Source: Psococerastis gibbosa (taxonomy: Eukaryota > Arthropoda > Insecta > Psocodea > Psocidae). From it: a DNA stretch of 64,000 bases. A program made the translations under genes and the position numbers. Location: positions 22,715,419 to 22,779,418 of the forward strand of contig OZ020486.1 of NCBI GenBank assembly GCA_963971405.1. Direction: 5' to 3'. Positions 55,840 through 64,000 of the stretch are shown here, one piece after another. Positions within the stretch are counted from its first letter, which is position 1. Each line of letters opens with the position of its first letter. The notes under the pieces are model-generated. The model had not been told where the DNA came from. It did no database searches and was given only the letters and a program-made list of their open reading frames with translations.

Positions 55840-56912
55840 TCCTTATAACACACCATATGACAAATATGACAGACACCTTAATAAATCGGTTTTGGCAGAT
55901 ATTTTGAACACATAGCTATTTTAATTTTCAAAAAATTGAATATGATATGGGAAAAAAATAAAAATACTAAATTACCAAAACCGGTGTATACACTAGTCAA
56001 TTGTAGTCATTATATTGTATAGTATTATAGTAAATACACAAGGATCTCATTCATTTGCCCGGAGGCTATAAGCCTGTGGATTCTTTTTTATGGGGACGCA
56101 GATTCCGCAAAAAAAACCTTTGCGATAAATGTTCCTAGATATTAAAAAACTTTCCATTGATGTAATGAACATAAGAAGACCCATCTGTGACTACTATCTT
56201 CGGAGTTTGGAGCAATAGCGATTCGCATACCGGAAGTCGTGCCGCGCCTGGCTTACCTATTGCACTGTAGACAATATACTTTACTTTCCAACGCGCCCAG
56301 TTTACTAAACCATCATCCTAGGAGAATTTGGGGCAAATCACTTTTTCAATTCTCACTGAAACAAAGAGATGTTGGAAGTCGGATGTCTTGACCAGAAGGT
56401 CGGAATCCATGGATGCACGCGTTACATTTTTTTCCCTTCAATTTTTATCGCCTAAGAAAATTTTGAGCGATTAATGCGATGTAAGCTTACTTGTTTTGGT
56501 ATTTTTGATCTCATGACGGAGTGTGTTTTCAGTATAATTTCTATATTATTTATACGGAGTTTACAAATGGGGTTTATATGGGTTGGTATTAACAAATCTT
56601 TGTTTGCGTTATATTGGAAATGAGATACCTCTTGAGACGGACCCTGAAGATTTACAGTGATGCCGATTCTCTGATGCCACAGGGTGGGGTGTTCCACAGC
56701 AGGATAGAAGAAACTATAGGAAAGAGAAGACGTGAGCAACATCTGAGTACTGTGATGGGAAATCCTGCAGGTGTTTGAGAGGTTGTGGATATTTTGCATG
56801 ATATAAGGGGGGGGGGGTTAATTTATGAATAATTTTATAGATAAGTACAACCCACTGATTTGATTTAAAAAATATTCTACAGTCAGTTTCATAAATAAAT
56901 AAATACATATTT

Positions 56913-57099
56913 ACTTTTTCTATTACTACGCCAACCTAGCGAAGTTAGGGCTATAAACCCCTCTCTTACACTCTACTAGGAAGGCACGAGACCGCCTGCT
57001 TTACATGGATGACCAGAAAATGTAGCAAGTGTGGGACTTGAACCAACAACCTTTCGGGTGAAAGTCGGAGTCTGTACTACTATTCTACATGTCCTGACT
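56913..57099 (-). repeat. tRNA-derived SINE family S2, copy 2
   Basis: Reverse orientation of 52317..52510. The B box is decayed (GGTTCAAGTCC, 57034-57044). Shares GTAAGAGAGG, CTAGGTTGGCGTAG and TGTAAAGCAGGCGGTCTCG. Confidence 0.8.
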
Positions 57100-57825
57100 T
57101 ATTTCATGGATGTGACGGCGCTGATACAATACAGCTTTAGCGTTACCCTGGTTACCCCTGTCAATGACCGCGCAGTGTTTGAAGACATACCCTATCGCCT
57201 TGTCCTTGTCTCAGATACGCAGACAAGTGGAAATGATGGTCCAGGGCGGGATGTGGCACACTGATCTGTTCCCAACCACATTAGACACACATTATGCAAG
57301 ACATAATAGAGGCGTTACGCAAGGGAGCGTTAGATGAACAACCTATACGTTGCCTGGACCAGGCACGGCCCGTTATCTAACTTCAACATTCACTGCGGAG
57401 AAAGTGTCATACAGTATATTTCATATACCACCCGCTATAAGTACATGTTTACGGACGGGGTGGTTCCTGTCAGGGGCGGACACAGGATTTGTGTGAACGA
57501 GGGCTACCGAGGCAAAGAACCCCTATCGGTCATACCCCATCTACAGGGCAATTTGGAATGTGTGTGAAACGGTATTTTAAACAAATTACATGCATTTTAC
57601 AAGCCCTTCGCTAGTGGTTCCTGCAGACCTAAAATAAAATAAAAAAATAAAATACCTTACCCGATAATTAAACCGGAGGGTAAAGAAAGGAAGGAAGAAA
57701 ATTTTCTTAATTTTCCATTCGGGCGAATTTTTCGCCATTCGGCCTACTCTTTCAATCAACCCATTAATGAGGGTATTATTACATTTACATAAAATTAAAT
57801 TAAGTTTGTAGGAAAACTGGTAGAC
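57100..57825. other. No gene; hAT MITE end and pyrimidine-rich repeat
   Basis: CAGGGGCGGACACAGG near 57473 resembles the left end of the hAT MITE at 10016 without a visible partner. A GAAAGGAAGGAAGAAAATTT block at 57685 matches inverted sequence near 32860 and direct sequence near 37430. Confidence 0.45.
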
Positions 57826-58329
57826 TTTCTTCTTCTTCTGAGGTCACAATCTCAACGATTTGTTGGCAACATCTCTCATCAACTCTCTCTCTCACTCTCT
57901 TTTAGGCTATAGGTGTTTTATTTATTTATTTGTTACTATCAATCAATCAATCTATCAAAATGTATATGCCAATCTTCGTAACATGTGTTTCAGTTTGTAG
58001 AACTCCTATTGTTTTTATTGTAATGAATCTGTTCTATTTTGTATATCATTCCCCAGTTCTCTTGGTCCTGCGCCTTCCTCTTCAGCTCTTGGTACGTTCG
58101 ATCTCCTGCGTCCTCCTTCAATTGATCCATGAGTTCCTTCTTCGCCTGCCCTCTTCTATTGGTTCCTTCCACTGTCCCCCAATATGTACCAGCTTTTTGT
58201 GTCTCAATTACCCATTTCTCTTGTCTATTTTTTATAAGAGATACCTAATAGCTGTCTGTCTTCTTCAATAGCCTTTAGCACTCTTTGATTCGTCACGTGG
58301 TCCCTCCAGCTAATCCAAAGCATCCCTTT
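57826..58329 (-). pseudogene. LINE 3' fragment (family L-beta)
   Basis: Minus-strand pieces: MLWISWRDHVTNQRVLKAIE at about 58320-58260, then EGTNRRGQAKKELMDQLKED and RTYQELKRKAQDQENW (58172-58040). It is interrupted by AT-rich and (TCAA)n sequence and ends in GAAGAAGAAG at 57829. Confidence 0.75.
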
Positions 58330-58348
58330 TCTTCTTCTTCTTCCGGCT

Positions 58349-59125
58349 CTACAGCCCTTGGTGGGCTTTGGCCTGCTCGACAACACTCCTCCATTCTTCT
58401 CGGTTTTGCACAACGCTCCACCATCTGGAGACTCCCAACTCGCGAAGGTCATTCTCTAACTCGTCCTTCCAGCGGTTTCTTGGCCGTCCTGGCAGTCGTC
58501 TTCCCGTCATGCTTGCTTTGTACATTTTTCGTGGCATGCGTTCTTCAGACATCCTTACAACGTGTCCCAGCCACCTTAATCGTTGTGCTTTAATGAACCT
58601 TACTATGTCTTCTCCGTTGAGAGCGGCGTCGATTTCAGCTTTGTTTCTTATACGCCATTCTCCGTACTCGTAAAGGGGTCCATATATCCTCCTTATTATC
58701 TTTCTTTCGAGTACACGTAGTTTGTTGGCATCGTTTACAGTGAGATTCCAGGTTTCCGATCCGTATGTTGCAACTGGTCTTATAAGGGTTTTGTATATTC
58801 GTAGTTTTGTGGCTCTAGAGATAAGTCTTGACTTGAGCAATTTTAGGTTGGCAAAATATGCTCTATTGGCTGCTGTTATTCTTCTGTCTATCTCTGCGCT
58901 AGTTTTGTTGTGATTGTTTACTTCTGCACCAAGGTGCTCTTTACATTCTCGAAAGCCATTCCTTGTGCAGTCAGGTTGTCACTTCTCCGTCTCCTTTTTA
59001 ACGCTGACATTACTAGATACTTAGTTTTTGAGACATTTATTTCTAGTCCAGCTCTACTCGCCTCTACACATAGTCTAGCAAGTATCTCTCCTAGTTGCTT
59101 CCTATTTTTAGTGATTATGATTATA
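58349..59125 (-). pseudogene. LINE reverse-transcriptase C-terminal part (family L-alpha)
   Basis: Open from 58840 to 58349 with LRIYKTLIRPVATYGSETW, VLERKIIRRIYGPL, RLRWLGHVVRM and GRPRNRWKDELENDL to a stop. Upstream the reading continues through AANRAYFANLKLLKSRL, a frame change, then LARLCVEASRAGLEINVSKT. No catalytic YADD part is left. The element ends in a GAAGAAGAAG tail (58330-58342), right against the next LINE fragment. Confidence 0.85.
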
Positions 59126-60167
59126 TATTATTATAAGCATCCCTTTGCAACACCATATTTCGCTTCAAGCCTCTTCAGTTCATTATCTGTCTAAACCTAC
59201 TTGTAAGCATTAAATTGGAACATACACGGCAAATAGGAATTATACTACATAACGACTCAAAGATTGTAGTTTGAATAAAATAACGGTACTTGTTACCAAT
59301 CCTGCTCTCCATGAAACGCTAGGCCTATACCTAATAACTAATTGAGCTCCCTGGCCTACACTGAACGTCAAGGTGTCTCTCAAATGGAGGTAATGATACA
59401 CGAGTTCAAACTATTGAAATAATTGCTTATGGCATACAGCGTGAAACAAACCTAGGTCTACTTGCGTCAGTTATACGTACGCCGTGGATTCTTCACTAAT
59501 TTAGTTTAATAAGGAACTTTAATGTAATGTGTTTGTCGTGGGTTTTCCCTTTTCCCATTTAACGTCTGGGTAGCTTTTTCTGCTAGGCTAATAATTAATA
59601 GGCTAATTTTTGTTGTTCAAAGGAGTACAAAATAAAGTCTTAAAAAACAGGAGGAAGTGTGAGCGTCAGCCCAGAAGATGAAAAATATGAGAACCCTCAT
59701 CACAAGCTTAACTACCGAAGTAGTCAGAGTATCTAAAAATGGGGTTTTAAGAGTGGGATCGGCGAATAGAAGGTCAACCTCACAAAAATTTAGAAAACGC
59801 CATCTCACAAAAACTCTCGAGTGAGATTTCGCGCCAAAAATCAGATTAGTTATTGATACTTGTATTTCAACTGTTATAAAAAGTGGTATTTAACAGCAGG
59901 TAAAATATTTCGAAATTTAGACAAAAGAAAGTATTTTGATTGTTTTTTTCCTAGCTGAACCACATTACAACGTATTAATAATCCAATGGTCGGCCTAGAC
60001 AATAATTTTCTTTCTGATGACTTTTTTAAGACGCCCAATGCTTACCTCATGGGATTTTTCGAGCCAATTTTCCTTACCTTGGCCTTAAAAGAAGGTAAGC
60101 CCTCAAGTAAACGGTATGATGAAAATAAAAGACAAATTAAATATTGATAGTTATGATTTATGAATAT
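59126..60167. other. No gene seen
   Basis: AT-rich and non-coding; no repeat recognised. Confidence 0.3.
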
Positions 60168-60536
60168 CTTCTTCTTTCTAACGCCTGCTTTCAGCATTTC
60201 TGCTTTAAGCATCCCTGTCAGCCTGGCGGGGGGAGTGAGTCTGCTTATTAACTTGAGGCACCCTAAGGGCAGACTCCTTCACCTCGGGGAGAAGGGGAGT
60301 TGACTGACAGGGTGGACCTCCTGATTCTAGTGGATTCCGAGCCACTTGGGAACACAGTAAAGTCTCACGATTAATTCGGAGGTGACCAGGACTCAGACTG
60401 ACTGATCAGTTTCAGCACGTTATCATGTCCCACCATGTTCCCCTGCCAACGCTGTGCACTAGCATTAGCTAGTTTGCCGCTGCTTGAAACACGCTCTGCT
60501 CTCGCGAATTCAACTTGATAAGGCCGTTGGCTATTT
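60168..60536 (+). repeat. Dispersed repeat family 3, full copy
   Basis: Begins TTCTTCTTTCTAACGCCTG and ends TCAACTTGATAAGGCCGTTG; highly similar to 21033..21385. Confidence 0.85.
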
Positions 60537-61246
60537 ATATGAAAATGTTTCCCTTGCGAGTTTTCTACGCATGTGATGTTGTGAGACCCGTGCGAAGAGG
60601 TCTTTATGGCCCGAGATGGTGTATAGCCTAATGTGCAATGTGAGTGAGTTCATTCATAAACTCTCCCCTCTTCTCGGTCAATTTTGCAACTTGTTGCCCT
60701 ACGCCGTACGCCTATTTCTGCGCACAGTCTCAACTAGTTATTTCCTTATACATATCACTTATAACTTCCGCATCCCATCACTCTAATCGACCTCAAGACC
60801 TACTGATTTGGATTATTTTACTGTTTCCTTTATTTGCTTATTGGCTTCTTTTATTGTAGGGCTTAAAGTACTATAGGCTGTATATATTTTTGCTAATTTT
60901 TGGTTCCTCTCCAGCAGTGGTGAAGACGCGAAAATCCTTAATCTCTTCGTGGTGAAGGTGGAAACGCGTAGTGGCGACTCAACATACAGGTAAGTAGGGG
61001 ACGGAGGTTGAGCCGAGATAAGCGAAAAACACAGTTTTTTCTTTGCAAGGCACTCTTTTGCTCTGGGTTTGAAGACCTCAATCAATCAATCAATCAAAAC
61101 GTGTATTGTAACAGAAATACACAATAACTGTAGGGCCAGATGACCCATAACAGACTCAATGAAGAGTTAATGGCATAAGGAAGCAGGAGCCTTTGGGAAA
61201 CCACTGCATTGCCAATCCCAAGTATATAGTCATCAGGAGTGACTGC

Positions 61247-61578
61247 AATGGGGTTCATTTGTGACGTCATTTTGTAGATGGCAGCACCAGTTGCAATGAT
61301 ATCAAAGCGTTGATTTTTCCATAAGCCTCAATACTATTTTAAAATGATTTTTAATTACGTATTATTTTAAAGTGATATTTTTCTATACATCATGGAGAAT
61401 ATATATATTAAATTATACGCAGCGAAATAAGGTCCAGGCATAGTAAAAATATTAAAATAATTGATTAGATGCTAAGAGCTTAGCTTTCACATGCAAACGG
61501 CGGCCATTTTGAATAATATGGATATCGGTTTGTCATCAGCGAACCTAGTGACCAAAACTGTCCCTAGAGAACCTCATT
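61247..61578 (-). mobile_element. MITE family 4, copy 3
   Basis: Inverse of 35566..35913: AATGGGGTTCATTTGTGACG on the left and GAGAACCTCATT on the right. This copy has a complete TGACGTCA near its end (61261). Confidence 0.9.
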
Positions 61579-61862
61579 GCTATGAGATGCATTAGAACAA
61601 GAATTTGTTTATTCCTAGGCCATTGGGATTTATTGCCACTTTAACAGTTCTTAATATTTTATTTTATTATTAAATTATCATCACGAATATGACGACATGA
61701 AGAAACATCCTATGTATATTTATGCCTATGATTCACAAAGACAAGAGGTGAGCTATCGATTTCGTTGGTAGATCTATTTTTTTTTCAGTAATAAACCAAC
61801 ACTCGTGTACTGTACTGCATATATGATCGTTTTGCTCATGTGGAGTGCATTGAGTACATTTG

Positions 61863-62373
61863 AAAAGAACCGGTCCGAGTTTACTCGAACATGCTTTCCA
61901 ATTTATCAAGTAGTAGCTAGAGAAAATGAGTAATTGCATGGTAAATAATTTTCCTATAATTAAATTTCGGGCATCTCGGGGGGGGGGGGGGGGGCATTGT
62001 CCAGCTGACGTCACTGGAGGAGAGGTAAATTCTAGATAGGTCAGACCAACAAATTACCACACAGCAATAATGGCAGGGTGCGCAATGCATTTGAGCGCGA
62101 ATTTTCTATCATTATCATTTTTTCAAAAAATAATTTTTTGTGCAAAACGTTACTCAATTTAACACCTAAAACATGCCTGAAGGTAGAAATCATCGATAGA
62201 AAGGTTTCGAAGAAAAATTATCTTTTAGTAATTTTTCATTAAAATTTAGTTATTTTTATTTTTTTACCCCCAGAAGCAAACTATTAAGGGGCAAGTGACC
62301 CCCCGCATTTTGTCAACATTAATAACGACTACAATACATGTGAATTTAAAAGAAATCGTTGGAGCCGTTTTTA
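61863..62373 (-). mobile_element. Hairpin-ended repeat family 1, copy H (truncated)
   Basis: Intact AAAAGAACCGGTCCGAG end, G run at 61978, then AGCTGACGTCACTGG, with a small deletion (GTGCAAAACG joined to TTACTCAATT). It stops at GGAGCCGTTTTT, losing the TCTG half. Confidence 0.9.
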
Positions 62374-62525
62374 AAGCTAAGAATAAAGAATGTGACTTGG
62401 AAAGTACCTATGAAATCTGAGAAAGAACGTATAGTGGTATATTCGTTAATTTTCAGGAAACAAATACATTGAAGTATTTATACAGTCTTATATTGCGTAT
62501 ATTGCAGCATTATATTGTGTATATA

Positions 62526-62760
62526 ACACTGACATTAAATTAACTTTGGCTGAAGAGGTAACCTCCACGTAATAACGAAAATTAGGGGATATAGAAAAAC
62601 TGGGCTATGAATCATGTCAATTCGAGCATATCAGTAGAGAACTTGTGGGGCTTGTGGTCCAAGCGGTTAAGACGACGCCCCGGTTAGGCGTACATCGTGG
62701 GTTCGAATCCACCCATGCCCAGTTCTTCTATATCCTCTAGTTTCGGTTATTTATACAGTC
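62526..62760 (+). repeat. tRNA-derived SINE family S1, most complete copy
   Basis: Holds a cloverleaf-like head (62648-62721) with A-box-like TGGTCCAAGCGG and a perfect B box GGTTCGAATCC (62699-62709). The acceptor-stem sides GGGCTTG and CATGCCC pair at six of seven; the anticodon arm ACGCC/GGCGT is perfect. The loop has C, not T, at the invariant position 33, so this is a SINE head or pseudo-tRNA rather than a working tRNA. A second S1 piece (AGAGGTAACCTCC) lies just upstream. Confidence 0.78.
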
Positions 62761-62877
62761 AACCCTGAATCTCTTGAGATCAAACCACGCCGCAGTCAAG
62801 TCCAGTCCAGCCATATTGATTTCCAACAAGAAATAACGCTCTTATAACAGTAGCCTATAGGCATATGAAAGAATCCT

Positions 62878-62981
62878 CATTATGTGTAAACTATTAAAAT
62901 CAAACAAATTTGCACAATTTCCAATTTTTTTTTTGTGGAAATTGTGCAAATTTGTTTGATTTTAATAGTTGACACATAATG
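62878..62981. repeat. Near-perfect inverted repeat, 46-bp arms, 12-base loop
   Basis: Arms 62878-62923 and 62936-62981 pair at 45 of 46 positions (one A/C mismatch, GTGTAAACT against GTGTCAACT). The loop is A followed by a T run and G. It would fold into a very stable hairpin in RNA or single-stranded DNA. Confidence 0.95.
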
Positions 62982-63533
62982 TTTCGTTTCCACGAAGTCA
63001 CGAGAGAAACCCTATACCGTATTGGATTCGTAATGCAAGAATCCTCATGATGATCTTGGATTTTGTGTTAATACTCTAATTGATGACGATCTGTCTGTAA
63101 AAATAATCTTTATGTCAAGATGAGCTAGGTTTGTAAAGTTCAAAATTGTTTGGTCTTTGGATTAACATTAGCATCAATCGATTTGGCTACGCATGTATCT
63201 AACGGCGGTCAATTGGTTAGCCCATGGCTTAACTCAATCATCAGGAATCTAGGTTAAATGTTTGCTAACCTTAGAAGCTAAATGGGTGCAGATACATGCT
63301 GTATAGCCTATCTAACGTTAACTTTGAAGGCTGGAAACCCGGTAGCCTCTGCAATTATGTTACGGAACTCTAGCCTATTATTTTGACACATTACACCTAC
63401 GGTATATATAGGCTAGGTGGATCTCGGATTTTATTGGTGGTGGGGGCAGGATTACCGAGGTATATGAACTGGCGTCCCAGCGAAGGTCCTCATTTCCTGG
63501 TTCCCCCAAAATTAAAAAAAAAGATTCGTTATT

Positions 63534-64000
63534 GTTTTCCAATTTATACGTAGTATAAGGAAAGCTTTGTGATGGTCGAAATTTTCGATTCCGAGATTTC
63601 AACGGATTTACACGTTTTGAGGTACCAGGAACCAAAAAAGTGGTTTTTACGAAATGTATGTCAAGATGTATGTCTGTCTGCCCGTATGTCTGTCTGTCAG
63701 TCTGTCTGTCAGTCTGTCTGTCTGTTCATCGATTTCCGGGCAAACTACTCGGCCGATTCTGATGAAATCTTGCATGTTGGTTCACAAAAATCATACCTCT
63801 GGACCATTTATTTTTATTTTGGGCTAACTCTATTTGGGGGGTTTTATTCTCAAAAAACTCCAAAAAAACGCATAAAAAAATTATTTCTCAAAAACAGCTC
63901 CAACGATTTCTTTTAAATTCACATATATTGTAGTCGTTATTAATGTTAACAAAATTGGGGGTCGCTTTTCCCTTGATAGTTTGCTTCTGGGGGTAAAAAA
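63534..64000 (+). mobile_element. Hairpin-ended repeat family 1, copy I (runs off the window)
   Basis: Starts GTTTTCCAATTTATACG, contains the longest TCTG tract of the family (63667-63725) and the conserved body to GGGGGTAAAAAA at the window end. Confidence 0.92.

Noticed and set aside
62648-62721. Functional tRNA gene
   Set aside because: C at position 33, an acceptor mismatch, and sister copies with SINE bodies point to a SINE head.
63569-63916. 115-codon frame rich in Cys, Val and Ser
   Set aside because: Translation of the TCTG microsatellite and AT body of family 1; appears in several copies only because the DNA is repeated.
18207-64000. A hidden multi-gene or viral insertion
   Set aside because: No run of long open frames, no viral polymerase, capsid or integrase motifs, and every protein-like piece belongs to LINE, hAT or mariner elements.

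Overview
This is nuclear DNA of an intron-bearing eukaryote. The protein content (an ABCH-subfamily transporter, a group found mainly in arthropods) and the mix of LINE, SINE, mariner, hAT and MITE fragments suggest an arthropod, most likely an insect and possibly a hemipteran. The order is an inference from general look, not proof. All gene models were made by hand from splice sites and protein similarity recognised by eye; no search was run.

Left end (1-18.2 kb), the only part with cellular genes. The last two coding exons of uroporphyrinogen-III synthase (haem pathway) run rightwards and end at 1198. Facing it tail to tail is a complete-looking, 13-coding-exon ABCH half-transporter on the minus strand (18187 down to 2010). 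Its exon phases all agree and give 2316 nt, or 771 codons plus stop. Every motif of one ABC ATPase domain is present, followed by a six-helix membrane domain. Its introns are loaded with transposon insertions.

18.2-64 kb. I recognise no cellular gene. This is a layered field of mobile-element remains: (1) a family of about 0.8 kb with terminal hairpins, at least nine copies; (2) seven hAT-type non-autonomous elements, six with perfect 8-bp target duplications and one with 7 of 8 matching; (3) short G/C-run-rich elements with 9-11 bp target duplications (Mutator-like); (4) MITEs sharing a GGCGG..ATTCCAC end and, in two cases, TTA target duplications; (5) several palindromic MITE families; (6) two tRNA-derived SINE families; (7) 3'-truncated LINE fragments, two with clear target duplications; (8) a wrecked mariner transposase gene.

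The elements are often nested, so insertion order can be read in places. The strongest candidates for something new are the hairpin-ended repeat family, a MITE whose interior is a piece of LINE reverse transcriptase, and a nearly perfect 46-bp-arm snapback at 62.9 kb. I found no evidence of a new multi-gene system.
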